A DNA stretch of 64,000 nt from Sphingopyxis bauzanensis. Its GTDB lineage: Bacteria; Pseudomonadota; Alphaproteobacteria; Sphingomonadales; Sphingomonadaceae. Each line of letters starts with the position of its first letter. Within the stretch, counting starts at the first letter, position 1. Location: NCBI RefSeq assembly GCF_002205675.1, contig NZ_NISK01000005.1:94849-158848 (forward strand), read 5' to 3'. The notes beneath the pieces are model-generated. The model did no database searches, was not told the DNA's origin, and saw only the letters and a list, made by a program, of their open reading frames with translations. Position numbers and translations under genes: made by a program. This document shows, one piece after another, positions 28,147 to 37,665 of the stretch.

Positions 28147-29013
28147 TCAGCCCTTCGGAAGCGGGGCTGTCGCAGGCGCCGCAGTGCTGGGCGCGCCGTT
28201 TCCTTCAGCGCGCGCCACCAGATCGGCAGGCTTGAGCGAAACGCCCTTTACCAGCGTATCGGCGGGGCCGATCGCCCCAACGTCGCGGCCGCCAACGGTG
28301 ACTTTCAACGCCTGCGGAATGCTGGTGCGCAGCGTGAACTGGTCGATATATGCCGGCGGCACCTGATAGGTTTCGCCCGGGTCGAGCGTGCGCCAGTTTT
28401 CGGTTTTGCCCGTCGCATCATCGAACCCGATCCACACCTCGGAAAGGCCGGTCAGCACCACCGGCGCGTCGGCGGCGATGGCCAACTGTGGAGAACCGGT
28501 CTTGCTTGTCGGCGGCGCTGCGGCGTCGCTTTGCGGTGCTTCGGAGGCATCGGCGGCGCGGTTCTGCGCGGCAATCAGCGCTTCGCCCGGTTCGACCGAC
28601 AGGAAGCGCCAAACGCCATAGGCCGAGGCGAGCAGCAAGGCGATAATCACCAGCGTCCATGTCATCCGCGCGGTGGGCAGGCGGGTCGGGTCGGTCGGCT
28701 CATAAGCTTCGTAAAGCGGCCGCGCGCCATTCGCGTCTTCTTCGAGCTCGCGGCGCACCGCGGCGCCGACTTCGGCTTCGGGAAGGTCGACCGCGCGGGC
28801 ATAAGCGCGGGCGAAGCCGGTGACATAGGTTCGGCCCGGAAGTTCCGAAAAATCGGACTTTTCGATCGCGGACAGGTGGCGCTGGGTGATCCGAGTGCGG
28901 GTCGCCACATCGGCAAGCGACAATCCCGCAGCTTCCCGCGCCAGCCGAAGCCGGTCGCCGGTGCGCGTGATCGCCAGCTCGCCCTGTTCCGGGGCGACAT
29001 CCTCGTCTGTCAT
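28147..29013 (-). CDS. RodZ-like helix-turn-helix membrane protein
   Basis: This 288-residue protein has an N-terminal HTH_25 domain (GDRLRLAREAAGLSLADVAT, then ITQRHLSAIEKSDF and YVTGFARAYARAV). One membrane span lies near residues 117-137 (WTLVIIALLLASAYGVW), and a C-terminal periplasmic DUF4115 domain begins near 195 (SEVWIGFDDATG). RodZ ties MreB filaments to the membrane and sets rod shape. The ATG at 29013 is chosen, since residues upstream are not conserved-looking. Gaps of about 114 and 143 nt separate it from cpoB and hslU. Confidence 0.85.
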   Translation of the reverse strand: MTDEDVAPEQGELAITRTGDRLRLAREAAGLSLADVATRTRITQRHLSAIEKSDFSELPGRTYVTGFARAYARAVDLPEAEVGAAVRRELEEDANGARPLYEAYEPTDPTRLPTARMTWTLVIIALLLASAYGVWRFLSVEPGEALIAAQNRAADASEAPQSDAAAPPTSKTGSPQLAIAADAPVVLTGLSEVWIGFDDATGKTENWRTLDPGETYQVPPAYIDQFTLRTSIPQALKVTVGGRDVGAIGPADTLVKGVSLKPADLVARAEGNGAPSTAAPATAPLPKG

Positions 29014-29156
29014 TACTGTCTCCGCGCCGGTCGATTGCAACCCGTGTCGACCGCGTCGCACCGTTCATCGCATTGACGGGCCGAAAAAGTCAAATGAAGT
29101 TCGGCAAACGACCGGCTGAAAAGAGTATGAATTACGCTCGTCGGAACGAGATGCGT

Positions 29157-30458
29157 TCAGAGCACATATTTGCTGAGGTCGGTATCGCCGACAATCTCCG
29201 ACAGCTGGCGTTCGACATAGGCGGCATCGATGGCGAGGGTGGTGCCTGACATGTCTTCGGCGCCGAAACTGACCTCTTCGACCAGTTTCTCCATGATCGT
29301 CTGGAGCCGCCGCGCGCCGATATTTTCGACGCGTTCGTTGACCTCGGCGGCGAGTTTGGCGACGCGGGCGATCGCATCGTCGGTGAACGACAGGGTGACG
29401 TCCTCGGTGCCGAGCAGCGCCGAATATTGTTCGGGCAGTCCCGCCTTGGTCTCACTCAAAATGCGGACGAAATCGCTTTCGGTGAGGGCATTCAACTCGA
29501 CGCGGATCGGCAGGCGGCCCTGAAGCTCGGGGAGCAGGTCGCTGGGTTTGGCGACATGAAAGGCGCCCGATGCGATGAATAATATATGGTCGGTCTTCAT
29601 CGGACCATATTTGGTTGCGACGGTGGTGCCCTCGATCAGCGGCAGGAGGTCGCGCTGGACGCCTTCGCGGCTTACCGAGCCGCCGCGCACGTCGCTGACC
29701 GCGATCTTGTCGATTTCATCAAGGAAGACGATGCCATTGGCTTCGGCATCGGCGAGCGCGATGCGGGCGACGTCGTCCTGATCGAGGCGCTTGTCCTGCT
29801 CCTCCTCGATCAACCGCGTCGCGGCTTCGATGACCTTGAGCTTGCGGCGCTTCTTCGGCGCGCCGCCCATCGCCTTGCCCAACATGTCGGACAGGTTGAT
29901 CATGCTCATCTGCCCGGGCTGACCGGGCAGTTCGAAGGGCATGCTGGGTGCGTCGGCAACCTCGATTTCGACCTCGCTATCGTCGAGATGGCCTTCGCGG
30001 ATGCGTTGGCGAAAGCTCTGGCGCGTGGCCTCGCTCGCGCCCTTGCCGGTCAGCGCATCGAGCAGCCGTTCCATCGCGGCCTCTTCGGCGGCGGCGCGCA
30101 CCGCTTCGCGGCGGCGGTCTTTTTCCAGCCGCACCGCTTCCTCGACCAGGTCGCGGGCGATCTGTTCGACGTCGCGGCCGACATAGCCGACCTCGGTGAA
30201 TTTGGTCGCCTCGACCTTGATGAACGGTGCGTCGGCAAGCTTGGCCAGACGGCGCGAAATCTCGGTCTTGCCGCAGCCGGTGGGGCCGATCATCAGGATG
30301 TTCTTCGGCGTCACTTCGTCGCGCAGATCGGCAGACAGCTGCTGGCGGCGCCAGCGATTGCGCAGCGCCACCGCGACCGCGCGCTTGGCGGCATCCTGGC
30401 CGATGATATGCGTGTCGAGCGCAGCGACGATCGCCTTGGGAGTCAGGTCTTTGTTCAT
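29157..30458 (-). CDS. hslU: ATP-dependent protease ATPase subunit HslU
   Basis: This 433-residue AAA+ unfoldase of the HslUV protease has Walker [10 protein letters not shown] at 58-66 and a pore-type signature within [20 protein letters not shown]. The I-domain lies mid-chain and Walker B is [12 protein letters not shown]. The C-terminal tail DLSKYVL inserts into HslV to activate it. It follows hslV with a 5-nt gap, so the two subunits are made together. Confidence 0.98.
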   Translation of the reverse strand: MNKDLTPKAIVAALDTHIIGQDAAKRAVAVALRNRWRRQQLSADLRDEVTPKNILMIGPTGCGKTEISRRLAKLADAPFIKVEATKFTEVGYVGRDVEQIARDLVEEAVRLEKDRRREAVRAAAEEAAMERLLDALTGKGASEATRQSFRQRIREGHLDDSEVEIEVADAPSMPFELPGQPGQMSMINLSDMLGKAMGGAPKKRRKLKVIEAATRLIEEEQDKRLDQDDVARIALADAEANGIVFLDEIDKIAVSDVRGGSVSREGVQRDLLPLIEGTTVATKYGPMKTDHILFIASGAFHVAKPSDLLPELQGRLPIRVELNALTESDFVRILSETKAGLPEQYSALLGTEDVTLSFTDDAIARVAKLAAEVNERVENIGARRLQTIMEKLVEEVSFGAEDMSGTTLAIDAAYVERQLSEIVGDTDLSKYVL

Positions 30459-30463
30459 CTGTC

Positions 30464-31030
30464 TTACGCCTGCGTTTCGAGTGTTTCTTGGGTGAACTGG
30501 TCGTTGGTGTAGACGCAGATGTCGGCGGCGACCTGCATCGCCTTGCGAACCAGCACTTCGGCGTCCTTTTCATATTCGGCTAGCGCGGTGGCGGCGGCGA
30601 GGGCGTAATTGCCGCCCGACCCTATCGCGGCAATGCCGCCCTTGGGTTCGAGCACATCGCCGTTGCCGGTGATAACCAATGTCACCTCCTTGTCGGCGAC
30701 GATCATCATCGCCTCGAGGTTGCGCAGATATTTGTCGGTGCGCCAATCCTTGGCAAGTTCGACCGCGGCGCGCAGCAGCTGGCCGTTATGGCGCTCAAGC
30801 TTGGCTTCGAGCCGCTCGAACAGCGTAAACGCATCAGCGGTCGCGCCGGCAAAACCGCCGATGACGCTGCCGTCGTGGAGGCGGCGCACCTTGCGCGCGT
30901 TGGGCTTCATCACCGTCTGGCCCATCGACACCTGCCCATCGCCGATGACGACGACCTTGTCAGCGGTGCGGGCGGAGAGGATGGTGGTTCCGTGCCAGGG
31001 CGCGGCACTTTGCGCGTGAGAATTGGTCAT
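30464..31030 (-). CDS. hslV: ATP-dependent protease peptidase subunit HslV
   Basis: This 188-residue proteasome-like peptidase exposes its catalytic Thr15 after loss of a 14-residue propeptide ([20 protein letters not shown]). [20 protein letters not shown] is also typical. The ATG at the complement of 31028-31030 gives this propeptide; the ORF continues upstream without homology. It is first in the hslV-hslU operon, 56 nt downstream of the ManA-like gene's opposite end. Confidence 0.97.
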   Translation of the reverse strand: MTNSHAQSAAPWHGTTILSARTADKVVVIGDGQVSMGQTVMKPNARKVRRLHDGSVIGGFAGATADAFTLFERLEAKLERHNGQLLRAAVELAKDWRTDKYLRNLEAMMIVADKEVTLVITGNGDVLEPKGGIAAIGSGGNYALAAATALAEYEKDAEVLVRKAMQVAADICVYTNDQFTQETLETQA

Positions 31031-31085
31031 GCGGCGGGATATGGGAGATAGCGGGCGGAGCCGCAAGGGGAGGGCGATGCGCCGG

Positions 31086-31892
31086 TCAGGCGGCCCAGCA
31101 TAGAACGGCGCGGCCGCCGGGTGCGATCTCTATCAACGATGCGTCGTCGAGCAAAACGGCTTCGCCCAAGGCCACCGTCTCGTCTGCCGCCGCGCAACCG
31201 GCGGACAGCGGAACAAAAGTGAGTTCGCCGGCCGCGCGGTCCAGGATGGCCGGATCGACCGGCCCCGCGAGTTGGGCGAGGAAGAAATGCGGTCCGCTGA
31301 CCAGCATGCGGTTCGCGGCAGGGTCCACAACAGTATCGCGTGGGTCGTGCACCGGTCCCAGCGCCGCAACTTTCAATCCGGCATCAAGATGCAGTTCGCG
31401 CGGACGCCCATAATCATAGAGCCGGTATGTGCAGTCGACATTCTGTTGCACCTCGACCACCGTCAGTCCGCCGCCAATGGCATGGATCGTTCCGGCGCGG
31501 TTATAGACGAAATCATTAGTCTTGCTCGCTCGCCAGTCGATCATGTCGACGATCGATCCGTCGAGCGCCGCCGCGTGAAGCGCCTCGCGGCTGGTTTCTG
31601 CGGTCAAGCCAACGCCAAGTTCTGCGCCTGCGTCAGCGTCGAGGATCAGCCAGCACTCTTCCTTGCCGCGGGCGAAACCCGCCGCCTGAGCTGCGGAATC
31701 GTCAGGGTGAACCTGAATCGACAGCCGCTCGGACGTGAACAGGAATTTGACCATGATCGGCGCGGCGTCGCCGTCCGGATGCTCGAACCAGATTTCGCCG
31801 ATCCGACGCGCGCTAAAATCACCGAAATCGCGCGGGATATCGGTGCGGCCCCAAGGCTTTTCGACGACGATCGTTTCAAGACGTTGCAGCAT
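31086..31892 (-). CDS. type I phosphomannose isomerase-like protein
   Basis: This 268-residue cupin-type protein is a shortened class I mannose-6-phosphate isomerase. Zinc ligands can be placed at Gln and His in LSIQVHPDD, Glu in GKEECWLIL, and His in [13 protein letters not shown]. It would interconvert mannose-6-phosphate and fructose-6-phosphate to feed GDP-mannose or other hexose precursors. The gene is last in a minus-strand run with wecC and wecB, 46 nt after wecC, so it probably belongs to the polysaccharide locus. The ATG before [14 protein letters not shown] is chosen by homology. Confidence 0.85.
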   Translation of the reverse strand: MLQRLETIVVEKPWGRTDIPRDFGDFSARRIGEIWFEHPDGDAAPIMVKFLFTSERLSIQVHPDDSAAQAAGFARGKEECWLILDADAGAELGVGLTAETSREALHAAALDGSIVDMIDWRASKTNDFVYNRAGTIHAIGGGLTVVEVQQNVDCTYRLYDYGRPRELHLDAGLKVAALGPVHDPRDTVVDPAANRMLVSGPHFFLAQLAGPVDPAILDRAAGELTFVPLSAGCAAADETVALGEAVLLDDASLIEIAPGGRAVLCWAA

Positions 31893-31938
31893 GGCCGCAG
31901 CATGCGGGGGCGTGAGCAGACCGTCAAGCCGAGCCGGG

Positions 31939-33234
31939 TCAGGCCGCTTGGTGTAGGCGATTGCCGTTCGCTGGGGGCGGTTGGTCGAGCCACAGGCCGC
32001 GTGTGTCATAGACGATCTTTTCGCTCCGTTCTTCGAGCGGGATTGATTTGAATAATTCGTGGTCGACCAGCACGATCAGAATGTCACAAGCGGCCAGGGC
32101 GCTGTCGAGATCGATCAACTCGGCGCCGGTTCCTGCGAACTCCATCGGCAGACCGCGTGCATAGGGTTCGACGATCTGGACCTGCTGGCCGAACCGACGC
32201 GCCAGTGCTGCTGCGACCTCGACCGCGGGGCTTTCGCGGAAATCGTCGATATTGGGTTTGAACGCGAGGCCGAGACACGCCACACGCGCCTGCGGATGCT
32301 GCGACACCAGCATTTCGGCGGCACCGATGACATGCGCGGTCTTGGCCAGGTTGACCTCGCGCGCGGTGCGGATCAGGCGGCTGTGCTCGGGCGCGCCATG
32401 GACGAGAAACCACGGATCGACTGCGATGCAATGGCCACCGACGCCGGGGCCGGGCTGGAGGATGTTGACGCGCGGGTGGCGATTGGCGAGGCGGATCACC
32501 TCCCACACATCGACCCCCATCTGCTCGGCCATCATCGACAGCTCATTGGCAAAGGCGATGTTGACGTCGCGGTAGCTGTTCTCGACCAGCTTCACCATTT
32601 CGGCGGCGCGCGCCGAGGTAGTGACGCACGCGCCGCGCACGAACTGCCGGTAAAAGGTCATCGCGCGGCGCGCGCAGCGCGGGGTAATGCCTCCGATACA
32701 ACGGTCGTTATCGACCAGCTCGACCAAGATACGGCCCGGCAGCACCCGTTCGGGGCAATAAGCGACGAAAATGTCGGCGGCGCCGGCGCACGCGCCGGGG
32801 ACCTTGAGGTCGGGGCGCAACTCGGCAAGGAGCGCGGCGACCTTTTCAGTGGTGCCGACGGGCGAGGTTGATTCGAGGATAACGAGGTTTCCGGCCTCCA
32901 GCTTCGGCGCGATTGCACGCGCGGCCGACAGAACATGGCCGATGTGGGGGCGATATTCTTCGTCGTGCGGGGTCGGTACGGCAATGACAAAGGTGTCGGC
33001 TGGCGCCACGTCGGTCGACGCCATCAGCGCGCCGCGCGAAACGACGCCCTGAACCAGGCCGTCGAGATCGACTTCCTCGATATGCACCTTGCCGTTGTTG
33101 ACGGTATCGACGACATGCTGGCTGACATCAACGCCCGTCACCTTGCATCCCGAGCGCGCGATCAACGCCGCGGTCGGCAGGCCAATATAGCCCAGCCCAA
33201 GGACTGTGACCGTCTGTTCGCTATCGATGGGCAC
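31939..33234 (-). CDS. wecC: UDP-HexNAc 6-dehydrogenase (WecC/WbpA family)
   Basis: This 431-residue enzyme oxidises C6 of a UDP-N-acetylhexosamine twice to the uronic acid, using NAD+. The Rossmann motif is VLGLGYIGLPTAA at the start. The catalytic Cys269 lies in GPGVGGHCIAVDPWF, which is the HexNAc-type motif and differs from Ugd. VAYCPERVLPG is also diagnostic. The GTG start (complement 33232-33234) overlaps the wecB stop by 14 nt and has GGAG 10 nt upstream. It could be WecC (UDP-ManNAc) or WbpA (UDP-GlcNAc). The presence of WbpB/E/D in this window makes the WbpA role credible. Confidence 0.9.
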   Translation of the reverse strand: MPIDSEQTVTVLGLGYIGLPTAALIARSGCKVTGVDVSQHVVDTVNNGKVHIEEVDLDGLVQGVVSRGALMASTDVAPADTFVIAVPTPHDEEYRPHIGHVLSAARAIAPKLEAGNLVILESTSPVGTTEKVAALLAELRPDLKVPGACAGAADIFVAYCPERVLPGRILVELVDNDRCIGGITPRCARRAMTFYRQFVRGACVTTSARAAEMVKLVENSYRDVNIAFANELSMMAEQMGVDVWEVIRLANRHPRVNILQPGPGVGGHCIAVDPWFLVHGAPEHSRLIRTAREVNLAKTAHVIGAAEMLVSQHPQARVACLGLAFKPNIDDFRESPAVEVAAALARRFGQQVQIVEPYARGLPMEFAGTGAELIDLDSALAACDILIVLVDHELFKSIPLEERSEKIVYDTRGLWLDQPPPANGNRLHQAA

Positions 33235-34357
33235 GCGCAACAATCTCCGCAATCTGTTTGGCCGCCGTGCCGTCACCAAAGGGATTATGGGCGCGGGCCA
33301 TGGTCGAATAGGCGTCCTTATCGTCGAGAAGCCTGAAAATTTCGGAAACAATGCGCGCTTTGTCGGTTCCGACAAGCTTAGCGGTCCCGGCCGCTATGCC
33401 TTCGGGGCGCTCGGTCGTCTCGCGCATGACGAGGACGGGTTTGCCCAATGCAGGCGCTTCCTCCTGCACACCGCCGCTGTCGGTCAGAACGAGGTCCGAG
33501 ATCGCCAGCAGGCGGACGAAATGCGGATAATCGAGCGGGTCGACCAGCGCGACGTTGGACAGACCGCCCAGGGTCGGTTCCATCGCGCTGCGGACGTGCG
33601 GGTTGGGATGGACCGGAAAGACCACCGCGACGTCGTCGCGCGCGGCGATAGCGGCGATCGCATCGGCAATCGCTTTCATCCCTTCGCCGAAATTCTCGCG
33701 GCGGTGCGAAGTGACGGCGATGATCCGTTTGCCGGCAAAGCGGCCGACGAGTGGGTCGAGGCCAGCGGCAAGCGACGGCTCTCGTTCAATTCGCGCTTTG
33801 GTTGCCAGCAGCGCATCGATCACAGTATTTCCAGTCACGTGAATGCGGTCGGCGGGCACATTTTCGGCGCGTAGAGCTGCCGCGGCGGTTTCGGTGGGCG
33901 CGAAATGAAGGTCCGCGACTGCGCCCGCCACCTTGCGGTTCACCTCTTCGGGCCAGGGATGATAGATGTTGCCGCTGCGCAGGCCTGCTTCGACATGACC
34001 GACAGGAATCTTGCGAAAATAGGCGGCCAGTGTCGCCGCCATTGTTGTCAGCGTGTCGCCATGCACCAATATGCGGTCGGGCTTTTCCGCGTCGAGAGCT
34101 TCGCCGAGGCCGGTCACGAGCCGAGCCAGCAGACTGTCGAGGGTCTGGTTGCCCTGCATGACGTCCAGATCTATATCCGGCTGGATGTTGGCGATATGGA
34201 GAACCTGGTCCAGCATTTCGCGATGCTGGGCGGTGGCGCAAACGCGTGTGTTCACCGAACCATCGTCCCGAAGAGCGTGGATGACGGGGAACATCTTGAT
34301 CGCTTCCGGCCGCGTTCCAAACACAATCGCGATCTTTGGGCGACCAGTATTTTCCAT
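33221..34357 (-). CDS. wecB: UDP-GlcNAc 2-epimerase family (WecB/WbpI)
   Basis: This 378-residue non-hydrolysing 2-epimerase has the GT-B-like fold: FGTRPEAIKMFPVIHAL, VHGDTLTTMAATLAA, VEAGLRSG, VTSHRRENFGEGM and LTDSGGVQEEA are all family marks. WecB turns UDP-GlcNAc into UDP-ManNAc; WbpI acts on UDP-GlcNAc(3NAc)A to give the manno isomer. Sequence reading cannot separate the two, but the second fits the other genes here. It overlaps wecC by 14 nt. Confidence 0.92.
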   Translation of the reverse strand: MENTGRPKIAIVFGTRPEAIKMFPVIHALRDDGSVNTRVCATAQHREMLDQVLHIANIQPDIDLDVMQGNQTLDSLLARLVTGLGEALDAEKPDRILVHGDTLTTMAATLAAYFRKIPVGHVEAGLRSGNIYHPWPEEVNRKVAGAVADLHFAPTETAAAALRAENVPADRIHVTGNTVIDALLATKARIEREPSLAAGLDPLVGRFAGKRIIAVTSHRRENFGEGMKAIADAIAAIAARDDVAVVFPVHPNPHVRSAMEPTLGGLSNVALVDPLDYPHFVRLLAISDLVLTDSGGVQEEAPALGKPVLVMRETTERPEGIAAGTAKLVGTDKARIVSEIFRLLDDKDAYSTMARAHNPFGDGTAAKQIAEIVARAHR

Positions 34358-34371
34358 TTCGTCATAAGCCT

Positions 34372-34584
34372 TTAAAAATCGCCGGGATGACGCTGCCAGT
34401 AAGGAATCGAGGTTGAGGATCGATTAACCACGCCGGAACCTGCGGTGCGGATAATCAAAGACAAGCCCAGAATCTGGCGGACTGCAAGGGCTAGCGACAC
34501 GGGCAGCGATCGGTTAAACAGGCGCCGATTTCGAGGCGGTGCGATATAGCGCCGCTGCTCACCTTTGCTGGTTCGTTGCGTCAT
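34372..34584 (-). CDS. possible 70-residue basic protein ahead of wecB
   Basis: It reads MTQRTSKGEQRRYIAPPRNR, then RLFNRSLPVSLALAVRQILG and so on to HPGDF. It is Arg rich with a mildly hydrophobic centre. A strong ribosome site (GGGAGG, 5 nt before the ATG) and a 14-nt gap to wecB support it. Its ATG and that of the plus-strand phosphatase share the same CATG, so the good ribosome site might be chance within that gene's Ser-Ser-Leu codons. No family recognised. Confidence 0.4.
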   Translation of the reverse strand: MTQRTSKGEQRRYIAPPRNRRLFNRSLPVSLALAVRQILGLSLIIRTAGSGVVNRSSTSIPYWQRHPGDF

Positions 34585-35347
34585 GTTTTCCTCCCTGTTT
34601 TCGAAGAAGAACCGAAGCGCTGTTTCGTTGCCCGTGCCGCGTCTGCCCGAAGGCCTTCGGATATATGCCGTCGGTGATATCCATGGCCGCGAGGACCTGT
34701 TCGCCGAACTGATGGACAAGATTGAGGCCGACAAGGCGGCCAGGCCGCACCCGAATTGCGGATTGATCCTGCTGGGCGACCTGATCGACCGCGGGCCGTC
34801 GTCGTCGACGGTGATCGAAAGGGCAATCCGGCTTCGCCGCAATTGGCCGGTCTTTCACTGGCTTATCGGCAATCATGAAGAAGTCTTCATCAAAGCGCTG
34901 AGCGGCGACCTCGCCGCGCTCAAATTGTTTTGCCGGATCGGCGGCGAGGAAACGATCCTGAGCTATGGGATCGATCACGCAACCTATTCGCGCATGACCT
35001 ATGAGGAGTTGCTGGTCACGCTGGAGCGGGCGGTTCCGTCGGTCCATCGCGACTTCCTGGCGGCGGGTGAAGAAATGGTTTTGCTCGGCGACTATGGGTT
35101 CGTTCATGCCGGGCTTCGGCCGGGCGTCCCGATCGACAGCCAGAAGCCGTCGGACCTGCGTTGGATCAGGGAGCCGTTCCTTTCGGCCGATAGCGATTTT
35201 GGTCGGTTCATCGTCCACGGCCATACGATCACCCAAACGGTGGATGAGCGCGCCAACCGCCTGGGCATCGACACCGGGGCCTATGCCAGCGGAATATTGA
35301 CCGCCGTTGTGATCGAAAATGACGAGCGACGTTATCTGACGACCTGA
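34583..35347 (+). CDS. metallophosphoesterase (PP2A/ApaH-like serine/threonine phosphatase)
   Basis: This 254-residue calcineurin-type phosphoesterase has all metal blocks: GDIHGREDL near residue 35, GDLIDRGPSS near 72, GNHEE near 99, and HAGLRPG and VHGHT further on. Such stand-alone enzymes in alphaproteobacterial polysaccharide loci dephosphorylate proteins or dinucleotides. A role opposite a kinase such as the Wzc-like protein here is possible but unproven. The ATG at 34583 is preferred over a TTG at 34565. Confidence 0.9.
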   Translation: MFSSLFSKKNRSAVSLPVPRLPEGLRIYAVGDIHGREDLFAELMDKIEADKAARPHPNCGLILLGDLIDRGPSSSTVIERAIRLRRNWPVFHWLIGNHEEVFIKALSGDLAALKLFCRIGGEETILSYGIDHATYSRMTYEELLVTLERAVPSVHRDFLAAGEEMVLLGDYGFVHAGLRPGVPIDSQKPSDLRWIREPFLSADSDFGRFIVHGHTITQTVDERANRLGIDTGAYASGILTAVVIENDERRYLTT

Positions 35348-35539
35348 CCGAAAAGCGCGACGGTACAAAAAGAGGGTCGTGGGATAGTGGCTTGTTCCTT
35401 ATATGAGATGTCGGTAAAACGCAGCCGAAAAACTAGCGCAAGTCGATGTTTGACTTGGGCATTCATTGCCCGGCTTCTGCGCCACGCGCGCTACCGCCCA
35501 CTGTTTGAGTGGCATAAATATTGTTGAGGTCGGCAGGAT

Positions 35540-37540
35540 TTGCGCGGCAACAGAGTGCGAGTGACGGTTTTGGTGAATTTGAAGGCCAGTAACCAGGTGG
35601 GCAGCCGTCTGGTAAAGATAAAGGCCTATGCGATAGGCGCCCTGTCCTGGCTGGCCGAGCGGCCGCGCAGTGAAAGGCGCGGCTTTGCTGTGGCGATGGA
35701 CGCGGTCCTCTGCATCATTGCGGCATGGATCGCGTTGTCACTGCGCATCGGCAACTGGCAATTATGGGACCGGTCGATCGCCATTATCATCGGGTGTGCG
35801 CTGGCATTCTGGTTCCCGATAGCATGGGCGATGCGCATCTATTCCTCGCTTATCCGCTTCGCGGGTGGCAGGACTATGGCGGGTCTTGGCGTCGCATGCG
35901 CCTATTTCGCTATCCCCATGTTCTTTATCCTGATGGCGGTCGGAATTCCGGGCGTCCCGCGCACCATGGGGCTTTTGCATCCAATCATCTTTCTGGCGCT
36001 CCTGACGCTCAGCCGATTGGTCATCCGCTTTGGCCTCAATGACATTCTGGGCATTGTAAAAGGCAGCATCGAGCGCAGGCGGGTTGCCGTCTATGGCGCG
36101 GGGCGGGCAGGGCAACAGCTGGCGCTCGCGATGCGGCACGAACCCCATATGTGGCTCGTCGCCTTTTTCGACGACGACAGCAGGCTTCACGGGCAATTGC
36201 TCGACGGCATTCCGGTATATCATGCGCAGGACCTCGACGCGCAAATCGAGGATTTGCAGCTCGACGAGGTGCTATTGGCGATTCCGAGCGCCTCCCGGGC
36301 CCGCCGGCGCGAAATCGTCGAAGGCATATCGGGGCAGAATGTGCATGTCCGGGCGCTTCCCAGCGTCGGCAGCATCATCGACGGTGAAATTTCGGTCAGC
36401 GACCTTCGTGAAGTCGAAGTCGACGAATTGCTTGGCCGGGACCCGGTTGCTCCGAATGCGCTGCTGCTCGGGCGCACGATCGCCGGAAAGAGAGTTCTGG
36501 TGACTGGAGCTGGCGGGTCGATCGGAAGCGAATTGTGCCGTCAGATACTGAGTTGCCGGCCCCAGCAGCTCGTGCTGGTCGAGCAGTCGGAACTTGCGCT
36601 CTATCTGGTCGAGGGCGAACTCTCGCAGCTTCTCCGTTCGAGTGGGCTCGATACAGTGATTGTCCCCCAATTGTGCGACGTGGCGGATGAAGGCTCAGCG
36701 AACCGGATATTCTCCCGCTATCGCCCCGAAACCGTGTTTCATGCAGCCGCTTACAAGCATGTGCCGCTGGTCGAGATGAATCCTATCGCCGGCCTTCGCA
36801 ACAACGTGATGGGGACCCTGAATTGTTGCCTCGCCGCCGAAAAGGCCGGTGTGGCGAAGTTTATCCTGATCAGCACCGACAAGGCGGTTCGGCCGACGAA
36901 CGTCATGGGTTCTTCGAAGCGTATTTGCGAACTGATTCTTCAGGCGCGCGCGCACGACAGGTCGAAAACAATCTTCACCATGGTCCGGTTCGGCAACGTT
37001 CTGGGGTCGAGCGGGTCGGTTGTGCCCTTGTTCAAGGAGCAGATCAGCCGCGGTGGGCCGATCACGCTGACCGATCGAAGGGTGACGCGTTATTTCATGA
37101 CGATCCCGGAAGCATCGCAGCTGGTGATTCAGGCGGGCGCCATGGCGAAAGGCGGCGAAGTTTTCGTGCTCGATATGGGGCAACCGATTCTGATCTATGA
37201 TCTGGCAGTGGCTATGGTTCAGCTTTGTGGACTGACCGTCCGGACAAACGAAAACCCATATGGAGATATCGAGATATCCGAAATCGGTCTTCGCCCCGGC
37301 GAAAAGCTGTATGAAGAGTTGCTTATAGGCGATGACCCCAAGCCGACCGGTCACCAGCGCATTATCCAGTCGCACGAGACCTTGCTGGAATGGTCGATCC
37401 TTGAACAGCGGATTGCTGCGCTGGCGGCGGCGCTTGAGGCAGGCGATGCGGCGACCGTGCTGACTATCATGGCAGAGCTCGTGCCCGAGTACAGGTCCAT
37501 GGCGCAAGTAGGTTCCGAAACGGCGACTGGCGCGGCTTAA
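35540..37540 (+). CDS. membrane nucleotide-sugar 4,6-dehydratase (WbpM/PglF/CapD-like)
   Basis: This 666-residue protein has four N-terminal membrane spans (about 48-165). A CoA-binding-like Rossmann domain follows (VAVYGAGRAGQQLALAM), then an extended SDR catalytic domain with TGAGGSIGSELCRQI near residue 320. In the active site TDKAVRPTNVMGSSKR, Met replaces the usual Tyr, as in WbpM and FlaA1. It makes UDP-4-keto-6-deoxy-HexNAc, the first step to bacillosamine or QuiNAc-type sugars. The start is uncertain: TTG 35540, or GTG 35555 or 35561. A 192-nt gap upstream probably carries the promoter of the plus-strand block 35540-43974. Confidence 0.9.
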   Translation: MRGNRVRVTVLVNLKASNQVGSRLVKIKAYAIGALSWLAERPRSERRGFAVAMDAVLCIIAAWIALSLRIGNWQLWDRSIAIIIGCALAFWFPIAWAMRIYSSLIRFAGGRTMAGLGVACAYFAIPMFFILMAVGIPGVPRTMGLLHPIIFLALLTLSRLVIRFGLNDILGIVKGSIERRRVAVYGAGRAGQQLALAMRHEPHMWLVAFFDDDSRLHGQLLDGIPVYHAQDLDAQIEDLQLDEVLLAIPSASRARRREIVEGISGQNVHVRALPSVGSIIDGEISVSDLREVEVDELLGRDPVAPNALLLGRTIAGKRVLVTGAGGSIGSELCRQILSCRPQQLVLVEQSELALYLVEGELSQLLRSSGLDTVIVPQLCDVADEGSANRIFSRYRPETVFHAAAYKHVPLVEMNPIAGLRNNVMGTLNCCLAAEKAGVAKFILISTDKAVRPTNVMGSSKRICELILQARAHDRSKTIFTMVRFGNVLGSSGSVVPLFKEQISRGGPITLTDRRVTRYFMTIPEASQLVIQAGAMAKGGEVFVLDMGQPILIYDLAVAMVQLCGLTVRTNENPYGDIEISEIGLRPGEKLYEELLIGDDPKPTGHQRIIQSHETLLEWSILEQRIAALAAALEAGDAATVLTIMAELVPEYRSMAQVGSETATGAA

Positions 37541-37665
37541 CCGGCGCCTTGCCGTTTCCTCGCGCTGTGGCTTCTTCTGGACCTTCCATTGAGATAATGC
37601 CAATGGCGCCCATCATCGATTCGTAAGTATTGTTGCGCCCTCCATTTCGCCGGGATTATCCATCT

